Shown: positions 1 through 10,275, counted from the first letter of the stretch. The stretch is 64,000 nt of DNA from Enchytraeus crypticus (GCA_905160935.1 CAJHZI010000840.1:1-64000), one strand, 5' to 3'. The notes: generated by a model from the sequence alone, not told the origin. A program made the numbers and translations.

Positions 1-53
<53 letters not shown>

Positions 54-77
54 GTATATATATATATATATACATGT
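1..77. repeat. (AT)n microsatellite
   Basis: Uninterrupted AT dinucleotide repeat with two CATGTA interruptions. From here to about 500 no gene or recognisable repeat is seen. Confidence 0.95.
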
Positions 78-506
78 ACGTATACAAACGTATACGTATG
101 TTTAGATCATTAGAGGAAACTCTAAATTCTCAGTGACCAAGCTTCACAAAGGTTTAGCGCATCGCGTAACAGACTACCTGAAAGTTTGCAGCTGCAGCAG
201 CTAGGCTAATGCGCTATGAACCCATCCAAAGACTTCTATATACTATTGTAAGAGACTGTAGACTAAGTATATTGGAGTCTATGATCAAGTTGATAGATCA
301 CTAGCTTAATGGCAAACTGTGTTCTTATATGCAATGAGGGAAAGTGGTTCCTGAACAAAAGTCGAACTCTCTCCATCTGAAACGGCATTATATGAATAAA
401 TATAATTACATTATAGCTGTAGTAAGGCAGATATTATGATGACTAATTACCAATTGAGAAAAACATCAGTTATTACATGGAGTTTATAAGTAGGTGAGCC
501 AACTCT

Positions 507-615
507 ACTAAGTGATGCTATAAAACTATAGCTAATTTAATCTTGGTTTAAAATGCATTGTTTATTTTCTCGTTAGTATGACATTATATTCTCGCATAGT
601 GTAATTATGTTCGTA
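507..615 (+). repeat. Dispersed repeat, family U1, copy 1
   Basis: About 110 bp resembling the reverse complement of 37,401-37,517, including the blocks AAGTGATGCT, ATAGCTAATTT, TTAAAATGCATTG and GTAATTATGTT in the same order. No coding content and no recognised family. From 616 to about 985 nothing else is seen. Confidence 0.55.
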
Positions 616-984
616 TGATACCTAGCTGCGGTTGTTAGATTGTTTTGAAATAAACGAAGATATTTTATATTTTAACATTAAGCGCAGTGGGAGGTATCAT
701 CCATTTCCATTACCATTTAAACGCACTCCTTTCGTGTATTAGATTTTGTTATTATAATATTATATAATAACCATTATGAAACTTTTATCTTGTACTTTAC
801 GGTATTATTGAACTCTATATTTGCTTATTATTCCATATAGGCCCTATGTCTGTTCGTTTTCTGCTGTATGTCAGTTTCATGAAATAAGCAAATAAACTTT
901 TAAACTTTTCTTTCTATTTCTTATAACATTTATTAATTGTCTAGCTGTACGATACTCTAAATTTTAGAACTTCTTTTTTTGTAA

Positions 985-1370
985 TTTTGCGAGCCCAACT
1001 AATCATTTTCATATTTCTCCATGACCTCATTTCCAATGCTTCTAGTTCCCTAATATCATCTTTCCTAAGTGTCCACTTTTCACATTCGTGCAGAAATGTC
1101 GCCTTCAACAGTGTTTGCGCAATCTTTAGCTTTATGGCTTTTCCAACAGCTTTTGTTAAGAGTTCTTTTCGCTTTCCTTGTTGTTTAGTTCACTCTTCTT
1201 TCTTTCATTTGCCTTTTTCGCATGTGTAATTCTGCTTTTTATTTCCATTTCACACTTTCCATCATTCGCAATGGTGTGGCCCAGATACTTTTAGCTTTTT
1301 ACCTGTTTTAACTGTGTATTATTCAATGTAATATTTATTTACATCTTGTAATTCCTGGACAATCTCGTCA
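985..1370 (-). mobile_element. CFDP2/RTE-like LINE fragment, C-terminal region
   Basis: The minus strand, read through stops, resembles the end of the reverse transcriptase protein of the LINE family seen better at 52.2-52.6 kb: a YLGHTIANDGKCE-type stretch, then a WTLRKDD-type block and a conserved Glu-Met-x-x-Trp-Arg region. Several stops and frameshifts mark it as an old fragment. No promoter or tail is visible. Confidence 0.6.
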
Positions 1371-1375
1371 CTTTT

Positions 1376-2074
1376 GTCGCAAGAGAAGAGAGCTTGGGAA
1401 TATGTAAGCTTGCCTCCTCCTAAGCGACCAGCTGTCGAGCATCAGGCAGATCGCAATCGTGGATGCTGTTATATGTGTGACAGGTGTAATTATATGAAAG
1501 TCTAAAACAAGTATGTAAGAAGTGTGAAAGATTTGTGTGTACAAGTCATGGGGACAGAAAGCCTGTTTATACTTGCACAGTAGAATGTAATAGCGATGAA
1601 GTGTAAAATGGTTTTCTTATAATACTATAGAAATATTGAATATTGGAAAAAATTGCTGAAGCTGCTACTTTGACTGCTTGCAATAATAATATGTGTTACG
1701 ATATTTACGATATTTAAATATTGATTTATGAAGGTTATATATGTGCTTGAAAATGTTGCTTTTTAGCTAAGTGGCTTGTTTGCTACTGAGGGAGGAGTGG
1801 TAAAAAGACCTCCTGGTTACCTTATATGAGTTAATAACAAACTGGTCTTAATGCATCTGAAACAGAAGTCTTTGGCTCTCACTGCCAATTCAGTACAGTT
1901 AATAAACTAAAATTGTATTGGGTGAAGCTGATGTACCTGTTGTTGTTGTTCCTGTAAGCAATTATCTTTTTATTTCTTTCAGATTCGCCAGTTATGTAGA
2001 ATTAAACAATGCTTGACTGATTCTTACACAGAAATTCTGGTTCATGCCTTTCTTTATGCAAGTTTAATTTTATT
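1376..2074. other. No recognisable gene
   Basis: AT-rich sequence with no long open frame, tRNA-like box or repeat that I can identify. Confidence 0.5.
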
Positions 2075-2510
2075 TAGGCATATTTTTTCATGACGATATT
2101 TTAAGCATATATCAGATTTTGGTATTTTCCCCGTGTTGTGTCCGGTCCCCGTGTTGTGTCCGGGTTGTTTGAAGAATTGACCAACCGGTGACTGCACGTG
2201 TCGTAGAAGGCGACTAAAGCACTATGATCCATACCAACGTCAGAAAGGGCATTCGGTTGGTGAGCGCCTAGGCTCCAGAAATTGCTACAAAAATTTAAAC
2301 GAATGGAAAAGTCTCAATTAGGGGATTGGCTGGTGGTGTGGTGTAGGACAGAGAGGATTTGAGACAGTCTATTTGTATCCCGACCCTAGTTAAACTGGAA
2401 TTCAAGGGAGGATGATGATGATGAAGTCATATTTTGGTATTTGATCTGTAGTAATGATAATAGTATTTTAGTATTGTGTTGCTTATTATTATGTTTGGTT
2501 GGTGTACGGT
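2075..2510 (+). repeat. Dispersed repeat U2 split by a SINE-like insertion
   Basis: Positions 2,075-2,127 and 2,431-2,510 together match the uninterrupted copy at 3,583-3,710 (shared GCATATTTTTT, CAGATTTTGGTATTT, GATGATAATGGTATTTTAGT-like blocks). The gap is exactly the element at 2,128-2,430, so the other copy is a paralogous empty site. The repeat may be a LINE 3' untranslated region, because the second copy lies just after LINE coding sequence. Confidence 0.7.
2128..2430 (+). mobile_element. Short non-autonomous RTE-derived element, copy 1
   Basis: A 303-bp insertion flanked by a 12-bp target duplication ATTTTGGTATTT at 2,116-2,127 and 2,431-2,442. The first ~190 bp match the 5' leader of the RTE-like LINE at 21.1-23.3 kb (CCCCGTGTTGTGTCCGGG, GTCGTAGAAGGCGACTAA, GTGAGCGCCTAGG). 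The last ~110 bp match that LINE's extreme 3' end, finishing in (GAT)n. A copy at 45.8 kb has the same internal junction, so this is a propagated short family rather than one deletion. The first 20 bp are tandemly duplicated at 2,129-2,165. Confidence 0.85.
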
Positions 2511-3124
2511 TGTTTGGAAAGTATCGATAATTATGACAACTTACCGTTTATAGTTGTATATCTGACTGTGTTGTTAATCCGCATGATTTTTATAGAGTTA
2601 ATAAGATTAATCATGATTTGTTAAGATTAATCCATATTGTTAGATAAGCGCCGGAAAGTGTTGCTGGAGTGTTGGTTGGAAAGTGTTGAGAATGGGTTGG
2701 GCCGGAGTTGAAGTGAGCGGAGTCCTTCTGGTGAGTCTAGACTTGAGTCTTTCTGGTGGAATGATGTTTAGTTAAGCTAACGAGAAACAAAGTGTTATAA
2801 CTTAAGAATTGTCGTGAGAACTACAGTTACCAATAACTATGGTACTAATGTAAGAATACATGTGTAATCTGTAATAGTAGAATGACAATAAAGCGTGATC
2901 GAATTAGCATAGTTAATAAACAGTGTGAAGTGTTATTAATTTTAGGAACAATATGTGATCTATAATTAATCAGTATCAGTCGGAGCAAGTGACATCTATG
3001 TCTTTGGTCTACGTAGTGGCGATTTCCCGACCTCATCGCTATTATAGTTCCCTAGTTAAATTGTAATTATACATGTGAGATTTATCATTATCCATCTTTG
3101 TTTCGCTTTTCCCCGCACACTATA
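2511..3124. other. No recognisable gene
   Basis: AT-rich, nothing identifiable. A short stretch at 3,125-3,185 (GTACATGTAGATCGCTTGTTT) recurs at 3,692-3,740 and probably belongs to repeat U2. Confidence 0.45.
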
Positions 3125-3204
3125 TCTATTTATTCTATTGTACATGTAGATCGCTTGTTTAGCTGTATATAATTGTTGGAAGTTCTAATAAGTTCTAATA
3201 AATC

Positions 3205-3740
3205 TGTAACTGATAGACTACAAAGAATTCGAAATGCTGTTGCGAGATGTAGCTGCAGCTTCGTGGTAATCACTTTAATTCTGCTTCAACTTTGTTACGG
3301 CAACTTCATTGGCTTATAATTTCAGAGCGCATTGTATTTAATTCCTGTCGTACAATACTCATATGCTTGAATAACTTAATTCCTGCATATCTTACTGATT
3401 GCCGTTTACCATTAAGTGTTTCTTCAGTAAGAAAAAACGTGCGATCTGTTGAATCGGGAAACTTGCTGTTCCTAAATGTCGAACAGTTTCTTATGTTGAC
3501 AAGTCATTATTGTAGAAGGTCCCTAAATGTGTAATGAACTTGAGGACATTCTGATTCACCTTCTACCTTTAAAAGGAATTTTTGAACGCATATTTTTTAC
3601 GACTATATTTAAAGCATATCTCAGATTTTGGTATTTGAGCTACAGCGATGATAATGGTATTTTAGTTTTGTGATGCTTATTATTACATGTATTCCATGGT
3701 ACATGTAGATCGCTTGTTTTACTGTATGTAATTGGTGTAA
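3205..3740 (+). mobile_element. L2/CR1-like LINE, C-terminal fragment plus 3' flank
   Basis: In two frames the plus strand reads a typical post-RT C-terminal domain: an RLQRIRNAVAR-type block, then LRQLHWLIISERI, then a run equivalent to the I-P-x-Y-L-T-D motif (LIPAYLTD). The frame changes near 3,290. From 3,583 on is an uninterrupted copy of dispersed repeat U2, possibly the 3' untranslated region. Confidence 0.65.
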
Positions 3741-3799
3741 GATGTATAGATGTGCGTTTGCTCAGTTTTAACAAACTAAAGTTACATATACCTGAATAT

Positions 3800-4445
3800 T
3801 AATCTTCATGCCATACCTCCAAGCATTCAGACTATCAGGCAGGCTATCGAATGTATGAATAGTCTGAATTTATGCATACATACATTCAGACTATCCATAA
3901 CCCTTTGCATCTCTATTTTACTTCTATCTTGCATGCTTGATCATCTGCAAATATGGCTTCTTTCAGCAATATATTTACAATAACTATTCCATCCTCTAAA
4001 TATACCTTCATCGCCATTGGTTGGAGACAGTGGCGATGAAGGAATGTATAGAGGCTATGTCAGTAAGATACTCGACCGCGGATCAGTATGTGCGGGGTTC
4101 AAATCCTGGGCTCGCCCGTCACTGACATCGCTTTCGAGTGAGGAAACCGACGTTAACATTAGCTTTACTAGCTTCTTATTCCTGCTGTCGCCTCAGTTGT
4201 TTCAATCCCCGGCCTAGAGGTTGAACAGTAGTGATGAAACACAGCATCCTTGTCTTACCCCTCCCTCCCGTCATATTTTACCCTTTTTTAGATAATTCTT
4301 GTTGAATTCATACTACTGCTTTCTTTTGTTAAAATGTAAAATTGATCTTCTTTAACTCCATTTAACTTAATCAATCGCAGGATCTTTTACATCCTTACCC
4401 AGTCAATTCTATCAATTTAAGCTTTTTAAAAATCTACAAAACATA
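3800..4445 (-). mobile_element. CFDP2/RTE-like LINE fragment interrupted by a SINE
   Basis: Minus-strand homology to the RT catalytic region of the copy at 52.6-53.0 kb. Positions 3,800-4,010 correspond to the segment around the FADD-like motif and 4,200-4,445 to the upstream G-x-R-Q-G-C region and beyond. The tRNA-derived SINE at about 4,012-4,185 sits between. All frames are broken. Confidence 0.6.
4012..4185 (+). mobile_element. tRNA-derived SINE, family S1, copy 1
   Basis: A pol III type 2 head: TGGCGATGAAGG-type A-box region and a perfect B box GGTTCAAATCC at 4,096-4,106. It is followed by a body containing GTCACTGACATCGCTTTCG and GAGGAAACCGACGTTAA. That body resembles the 3' tail of the L2-like LINE in this window, a stringent-type SINE/LINE relation. 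Confidence 0.8.
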
Positions 4446-4591
4446 GGAAGACGTCTGTAACGTAATAAGTTAATGAAGTTATTTTAGGCGGCTATGTTAG
4501 TTTTGTTAGCTCTATTTTAAAAAAGAAAAAAATAATGTTAACGTCAGTTTCCTCTCTCGAAATCGATGTCTAATGCCATATGAGCAATTGC

Positions 4592-4617
4592 AGAGAGAGA
4601 GAGAGAGAGAGAGAGAA
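4592..4617. repeat. (GA)n microsatellite
   Basis: Pure GA repeat, one of four purine dinucleotide tracts between 4.5 and 5.3 kb. Confidence 0.95.
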
Positions 4618-4860
4618 AATGTGAGAGATTGAGTAAGGTAGCACATTATCTGAAAAAAGGGATGGTTCACAAAAATTTCTAAATAGGCTAATGGAAGAAT
4701 TGAAGAAAAGAATGCTATTGGAAGGCCGAGATCTAGGATTATCAAGGACTTAATAACTTATATGTATGTTGATATGTATAGGAAAATAAAAAATAGAAAG
4801 TAGACATGAACTGCAAAAGTATGTAGCAAATCATATACTGGTGAAAAAGTGAAAGTTTAA

Positions 4861-4908
4861 GGAGAGAGAGATAGAAAGAGAGCGAGAGAGAGAGAGAGAG
4901 AGAGAGAT
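4861..4908. repeat. (GA)n microsatellite, imperfect
   Basis: GA repeat with AGATAGAAAGAGAGC interruptions. Confidence 0.9.
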
Positions 4909-4942
4909 GACAGAGTAGGGTCTCTATAGGCGAAAAATTTAG

Positions 4943-5034
4943 GTAGAGGATAGAATATGGTTAATTTTGTTAATTAATGAGCCCTGTTGTAGAGGATAGA
5001 ATATGGTTAATTTTGTTAATTAATGAGCCCTGTT
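4943..5034. repeat. 46-bp perfect tandem duplication
   Basis: Units 4,943-4,988 and 4,989-5,034 are identical, each starting GTAGAGGATAGAATATGG. Identity implies a recent event. No coding content. Confidence 0.9.
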
Positions 5035-5079
5035 TTACGAAGAATGCGCATTGTGCGAGCGAAAGTGGACAGAAATGGT

Positions 5080-5082
<3 letters not shown>

Positions 5083-5127
<45 letters not shown>
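5083..5127. repeat. (GA)n microsatellite
   Basis: Pure GA repeat of about 45 bp. Confidence 0.95.
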
Positions 5128-5132
<5 letters not shown>

Positions 5133-5243
5133 ACAGGTAATTGGATAAAAAGCAAAGTTGAATAGGGGAAGATATTATAGGAGATTGGAAGAAATATACA
5201 GGATCTATTGCTTTACATTGTGATTAGAAGAGGATTGAGTGAA

Positions 5244-5245
<2 letters not shown>

Positions 5246-5289
<44 letters not shown>

Positions 5290-5291
5290 AG
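5246..5291. repeat. (GA)n microsatellite
   Basis: GA repeat ending in GAAAGAGAAAG. From 5,295 to 5,805 no gene is seen. Confidence 0.95.
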
Positions 5292-5800
5292 ATTACAGAG
5301 ATTGAACAACCGTAGCCTACATGTGTTACAAAAAAAGTCATTTTATTCCCACGCTATGGGGTGCATTGTGTCATAAGAAGGCTATAAAACACTAAGTTTC
5401 ATATAGAGGTTAGTTTGGTATGCAGTAAAATAGACAACCGTAGACTGTACGTGTCATAAAGAGGCTAGAGAACACTAAGATTTAGCTTATAACCGCTACT
5501 TGCGCTTTGTCTTTCCTATACAACATATACAGCTGGCGAACCTGGCTCGGATGCAATATCAAACATCATGTATTAATGTAATTTCTGTAAAAGCGCTATA
5601 TGTTTAACGCTAGAGTCAGATGTTTCCTATAATAAGAAATGATTATAATACAAGATGCTCTATGAATAAGAGAATAAAAAATGTGTTTTAGTTTAAGATT
5701 TTTATCACATATGTTATTTAAAATATTTTTATTGAGATATTCGAGTGTCACTAAACACAAAGTTCAACATTTGTAGAAATTTTAACTTTAGATATATTTT

Positions 5801-5805
<5 letters not shown>

Positions 5806-5868
<63 letters not shown>
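5806..5868. repeat. (AT)n microsatellite
   Basis: Pure AT repeat directly abutting the 3' end of the next element, perhaps its insertion target. Confidence 0.95.
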
Positions 5869-5869
<1 letters not shown>

Positions 5870-6239
5870 TCTTCTTCAGTGCACTGCCAAGTGGTAGGTT
5901 CAAGGTACATATTCATACTCAAAGTCGGTTTTCTCGCTCCAATAAGAGCACTCCTTAGATCAACAAGTTAATACATTCACAAAGTCTATGCCTTATCTAC
6001 ACCTTATGTAGCCTATAGCTTGGGAAAAATATGGCTTCTGAGGTGGTTTCCCGTTGCCTTCCCCAGTTAGGTGGATTAATTATCATTTAATCCTGGGGGA
6101 AAATTTTTCATAGTGAGGTGGGTCCCCTCTTGCCATCCTCAGCTCCTGCCTTTAGTCGCCTCTTACGTACACGCGGCAGATTGTTTGCGGTTGCCCTATT
6201 CTGCAGTGGTCCAACCATACCCGAGCACAACACGGGGAT
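5869..6239 (-). mobile_element. Short non-autonomous element, family S3, copy 1
   Basis: About 370 bp, well matched by 42,815-43,172. On the minus strand it starts CCCCGTGTTGTGCTCGGG, contains GTAAGAGGCGACTAAAGGC, and ends GGCAGTGCACTGAAGAAGAAG. The start echoes the RTE-like LINE leader. The end resembles the 3' terminus of the CFDP2-type LINE (AGGCAGTGC at 7,655-7,665). It has no ORF and is probably a non-autonomous derivative. Confidence 0.7.
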
Positions 6240-6277
6240 ATAAACCTTTTAATAACTTTTAACTTATAATAACTTTT

Positions 6278-6320
6278 ATTATTATTATTATTATTATTAT
6301 TATAGAAATTATATATATAT

Positions 6321-6393
<73 letters not shown>

Positions 6394-6412
6394 CTATAAT
6401 AATAATAATAAT
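6278..6412. repeat. Inverted (ATT)n/(AT)n structure
   Basis: A left arm of (ATT)n TATAGAAATTATATATAT and a right arm that is its complement flank an AT core with one CATG. The right arm is the (TTA)n tail of the following minus-strand LINE, so the left arm looks like an inverted copy of that tail. Confidence 0.75.
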
Positions 6413-6815
6413 AGAAGTTTAACTTCCGTTTCTTCATCCAAGGATTATGTCAGGTACGTCTCCACAGCACACATGACTACAAATCAATTTACCCAAATCA
6501 ATTTGCCAAATAAATGAACCGAGGAGAAGTAAGGTCCTAAACGAAAGCCAGTCCGGTGATAAAAAAATAGTCAAGGTAGATTGATTATGCATATGGTGGG
6601 AAAAGGTAAGTTTTAAGCTTGCTAGAGGATGTTGAAAGAGAAGAACAAGAGCGAAGATTAGCAGGTATAGAGTTCCAGATTGTAGGTGCTGTGTAAGAAA
6701 TGAACGTCTGCCCTTTGATTTGAGAATATTTGAAACAGAGAGAAGATTGGCAAAAGTGGAATGAAGTTCACGTGAGGGACGATAGGGATGAAGAATAGTC
6801 TATAACGACGCTTAA
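6413..6815 (-). mobile_element. L2-like LINE, family L2A, 3' fragment
   Basis: The minus strand contains the C-terminal coding end (lines up with 48,480-48,710), the untranslated end with GACATAATCC and GAAACGGAAGTTAA-like blocks, and a (TTA)n tail. Broken by stops. Same family as 18.6, 35.9 and 47.3 kb. Confidence 0.8.
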
Positions 6816-7384
6816 CTTTTGATGAAAATATACCTGTACTAAATGCATTTATTGAAACATTTAATGGTGAAATAGGCCTACTGTGCTACTGATACTTTCT
6901 CGGGGTATGGACAATGCGGACAAAATATTCTAACTTGTTAAAATTCGTCTGTGCTTCAATTAGCTGCTCCTACGCAGAGGGGATGGGCGGCGTTAGAGCA
7001 TTTATGAGCTTAATCCGTGCTACATTAGTAGCAGAAGTAGGCGATAGCTCAGATGGGGACGGGTGATGGTATTGTTATCAATTAGGGCACGGCCGTGAGA
7101 AGGTGTGAAGTTGAGGCCATTCGGGGTCAAAAAGTAATTTCAGTCTGTCGTTGCGACAAGGTGTGAAATTAGGGTCATTGGGGTCATAACCAATTCCCTC
7201 ACTAGTATCCAACATCTTTTTGACCGGTTGGTTCATTTGGGGTCAGTTGTACATGTGCAGACCGGTGCAGAAAGGACAGAAAAAGACGTACAGAGGTACA
7301 GACAGAGGCATACAAACACGGACAAGCAGAGATACACGCAGGCAAATTGAACTCAAAGACGTACTCGAATACTACTTACCTGGA
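6816..7384. other. No recognisable gene
   Basis: No coding match. A tRNA A-box-like GATAGCTCAGATGGG occurs near 7,052, but no B box follows at the expected distance. Confidence 0.4.
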
Positions 7385-7672
7385 CTCAGAAGGTTACAAA
7401 GAAGTTCTGGAAAGAGCTGGTACAGATAAATGCAGTAAGAAATAGGAAGAAAAGTTGGATAGGACACATTGTAAGGGATGAAAGTCTGCTAAAATAGGTC
7501 ATAGAAGGCAGAATGTGAGAAAATAGAGCAGAGGTAAGCCGAGCTTAGATTGAGTTAGATGATTTAAGATCCGCTCATATGTGGACATGAAGTGGAAAGC
7601 GGAAGACAGAGAGGAGTGGAGGCGTTATATGACATGGATCTTCCAGTAGGCAGTGCATTAAGAGATAGATCC
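7385..7672 (+). mobile_element. CFDP2/RTE-like LINE, 3' end
   Basis: Plus-strand frames resemble the C-terminal end of this LINE family: a WIGHIVRDESLLK block followed by VIEGRM, then a run encoding x-E-D-R-E-E-W-R-R-Y, and the 3' terminus CCAGTAGGCAGTGCATTAAGAGA. The tail is purine-rich, as at 38.48 kb. The frame is broken. Confidence 0.65.
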
Positions 7673-8310
7673 CCTGGGATGGCTGCTAAATTCTTAGCAC
7701 TTGCTCCATCGAAGACTGAATTCCAGTTGCTTGGGAAACCTCAACAACTGCTAAAGCTGAATGAGAAAATTCTTTCGTTTTCTTCAGGTATTACAATATA
7801 AACGGTTTCCTAAGTGAGAAATCTTGGTGTTATTCTTGATAAACACCTAACCTTCCCTGAACACATAATTAAAACTTCATAGGCATATTTCTTCTGTGTC
7901 CGTGATCTTCGTCGAATACATCAATATTTGTCACGTGGGACCGCTGCTAAAAATGATGCTGCTCTTGTGCAATCCAGGATAGACTACTGTAATTCCTTGT
8001 TTTTAATTCTTCGTTGCTTGGAGATTGATTGTTTGCAGTTTGTTCAGAATTCTCATGCTCGAGCATTATTTTGTAGTTCCAAGTATTCACATGTTACGCC
8101 CATATTAAAGTCTTCGCTCTGGCTATGGATTAAAGAGCGTATCATTTACGAGAGAGCTTCCCTATCTTAGAAGATCAACAACACTGGACAAATTTGTATG
8201 TCGCACTTGAGTAAAGTGATGCAGCCTTCAGTTAATCGGTCTTCTAAATTAATTACAGTTGTGAGACGTAGCTTACCTTTACGCTCCAAGTAATTAAATC
8301 GTTCTCTCCA
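7673..8310 (+). mobile_element. L2/CR1-like LINE fragment
   Basis: The plus strand reads, with interruptions, a typical segment between RT and C-terminus: SKTEFQLLGKPQQL, then SVRNLGVILDKH-like and FPEHI, then R-I-D-Y-C-N-S-L-F and LQFVQNSHARAL. Stops near 7,800 and 7,880 and a degraded end make it a dead fragment. Confidence 0.75.
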
Positions 8311-8332
8311 GCATGCTGAACCGCAAATCAAA

Positions 8333-8470
8333 AAGCTGGCAAAGCCAATGTTACGGTCAGTTTCCTCACTCTAAAGCGATGTCAGTGACGGGAGAGATAA
8401 GGATTTGAACTCGGCGCAGAGTGATCCGCGGTCGAATATCTTACCGACATCGCCACTGACTCCAGCCAAT
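8333..8470 (-). mobile_element. tRNA-derived SINE, family S1, copy 2
   Basis: On the minus strand the A-box side (AGTGGCGATGTCGGTAAGA) lies near 8,450 and a B box GAGTTCAAATCC near 8,410. Then comes the body GTCACTGACATCGCTTT and AGTGAGGAAACTGAC shared with the other S1 copies. Confidence 0.8.
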
Positions 8471-8571
8471 GAATTCTTTTCTGTCTACTCTTCGAAAGCC
8501 TTCGTTTGAATCTCATCGGCCTTTGCATGAGAGTAGAATAGAGACCCTGGTACTGGAACAGGGAAGTAGCC

Positions 8572-8665
8572 TCCCGACCCCCCCCCGACCTCCCCAATAC
8601 CCCATTGAGCAATTTCCCCCCTCCCCCCTCCCCCCTCCCCTCTCTCCCCATTCCACCTCTCTACC
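8572..8665. repeat. C-rich tract with quadruplex/i-motif potential
   Basis: The plus strand has a run of nine C and, at about 8,618-8,648, at least five C-runs of 4-6 separated by single T. The minus strand therefore has a canonical G-quadruplex pattern with very short loops. It lies just outside the Polinton-derived segment, with no coding meaning. Confidence 0.8.
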
Positions 8666-8734
8666 TCCCAACGCCAGCAGCTCTCTGACGTGGGGAAGGG
8701 GGAAACTATAGACATTATCCCCCTCAGCAGCTGT

Positions 8735-9125
8735 TCAAGACCTTAGCACTCGTGCAGCTGCTGGAGGTCCGCAACATAATGGCTACAAGAAATCTGAACT
8801 TTAGTCTTCCATTGTGAATGGCTGCGCAGCTGTGAGCTCTTTTCAATGCATACGGGAAATCTAAACTTTAGCCTTCTTAGACCTTATCCCTCGTGCAGCT
8901 GCTGGAGGTCAGCGATTAATGCATACAAAAAAATCTGAACTTTAGTTTTCTAAGATCTTAACGCTCGAGCAGCCGCAGAATGCTAGCAACACAAAGCATT
9001 CGAGAAATCTGTACTTTAGTCTTTCATTGTGGCTGAGAGCACAGCTGCGGGTGGTATCTTACCCTCGCGCAGCAAAGGCTAGCGAACAAAGCATGCAAGA
9101 AATCTAAACTTTTGCCCTCATTTAT
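8735..9125. repeat. Diverged ~105-bp tandem repeats, possible Polinton subterminal array
   Basis: About four diverged units share AGAAATCTGAACTTTAGTCTT-like and CTCGTGCAGCTGCTGGAGG-like blocks (8,752, 8,797, 8,858, 8,892, 8,929, 9,001, 9,101). The array lies immediately upstream of the PC4-like gene promoter, where a Polinton terminal region would be expected. Terminal inverted repeat status cannot be tested because the partner end is absent. Confidence 0.55.
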
Positions 9126-9194
9126 AAATGTGTGTGTAGTGAATATTGGTCTATAACCGGATCTAACTCATGTGAGACAATATTCGAAGTAGCC

Positions 9195-9233
9195 TATATA
9201 AACCATCTGTTGCAATACTAAGCTATCTCAGTT
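9195..9233 (+). promoter_or_regulatory. TATA box and initiator of the PC4-like gene
   Basis: TATATAA at 9,195-9,201 is followed by TCAGTT at 9,228-9,233. If A 9,230 is +1, the TATA box starts at -35. The predicted start codon is 20 bp further on at 9,250. The TCAGTT initiator resembles the arthropod consensus, but this is motif evidence only. Confidence 0.55.
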
Positions 9234-9249
9234 TGAGGAAATTCTCATC

Positions 9250-10151
9250 ATGGCTACAAATCAGGTAAGATATATGCTATATTTATGCATAGTTAAACTA
9301 TATGAATGGGTGGAGAGTTATAGTTTCTGACAATAAATCTTCTGGACTTAGTATATTTCATAAATATATTTCATAATATATTTCATGTAAATGTGATAAG
9401 TCTTATAATTTTCACCATGTAGCCTCAGACCTTAGAATTCTCGTTTTAGTGTCTTTAATACTTACAATATCGCTTGTGAATTTGTTGGGACTTACAATTC
9501 TCACTCTAAAACCTCTGAAATTCGAATCTTTAAGCTAGGTTTTGACTTTTTCATGTTAATTTGATGAAATAGAGTTTTAAAACTAAGACAATGAATATTA
9601 AAGTCATTTTGTGTTAGTATGTGTAAAATAATGCTATGTTATGTTGTCAATTTCAGAAATACGAATTGGGTAATAGCAAATTTGCGAAAGTGACAATGAT
9701 CAATGCGAAGAAGTATGTATAAATTAGAGAGCATGAGAGAATTGCAGGGTTTCCTACTGCAAAAGGGGTGGCCTTAACCCCTTCCAGATTCAGCATCTTG
9801 ATGATGGGTCTCGAGGAGGTTACGAGAAGGTTGGGCGAGATTGGAAATGGGAAGGAGTTTCAGCACACAGTACATTTGGGGGGAGGTATCTACGCTTCTG
9901 TTGCTTCTGGATGGTACCATGTGAATCTAAGGAAATACTTCCTCCCTCCAGATAACAAGCAGCCCATTCCAACCAAGAGAGGAATAACGCTACGTCAGCA
10001 AGAGCGGAGAAGGCTCGTAGCACAACTTCACAAAATCAGAGACGAGCATCTGGAATTCGCCAATGCTATACCGTGCGGATTTCAAGATTCGCATAATAAT
10101 CAACTGTCGGCATTTGCATGCAAGGAATGCTATCCATTGGTGAAGATGTGA
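9250..10151 (+). pseudogene. Tandem PC4-like ssDNA-binding protein of Polinton, spliced, one nonsense codon
   Basis: Two exons are predicted. Exon 1 (9,250-9,264) encodes five residues and ends CAG|GTAAGA. The intron ends TTTCAG at 9,656, and exon 2 continues in phase to 10,151. Exon 2 shows two PC4 (transcriptional coactivator p15)-like units. Unit 1 has YELG, IREHE and TAKGVALTP; unit 2 has HVNLRKYFLPP and PTKRGITL. A Cys-containing tail with FACKECYP follows. TAA at 9,720-9,722 interrupts unit 1 just before IREHE. PC4 domains bind single-stranded DNA, so a role in element replication or transcription is plausible but inferred. AATAAA signals lie at 10,203 and 10,240, and the gene converges on the protease. 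Confidence 0.7.
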
Positions 10152-10275
10152 CATTTCCGTATGATAAATTGCAATGAAGACGCTTAAAGTGTTATCTACT
10201 AAAATAAAATAAGGAAAAGATGTTGAATTTTAAAAATGTAATAAAAAGTTCAAATTTTGTGTTCTATCTCGTTTA

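Noticed and set aside
4080-4120. A true tRNA gene
   Set aside because: The B box is perfect, but no cloverleaf can be formed and five similar copies with a common non-tRNA body exist, so it is a SINE.
4512-5155. Ser/Leu repeat peptides
   Set aside because: Translations of (GA)n microsatellites.
5806-6412. Origin of replication at AT-rich palindromes
   Set aside because: Simple (AT)n/(ATT)n repeats and a LINE tail explain the structure.
8382-8715. Pro- and Gly-rich proteins on both strands
   Set aside because: They are translations of the C-rich tract and of SINE sequence.
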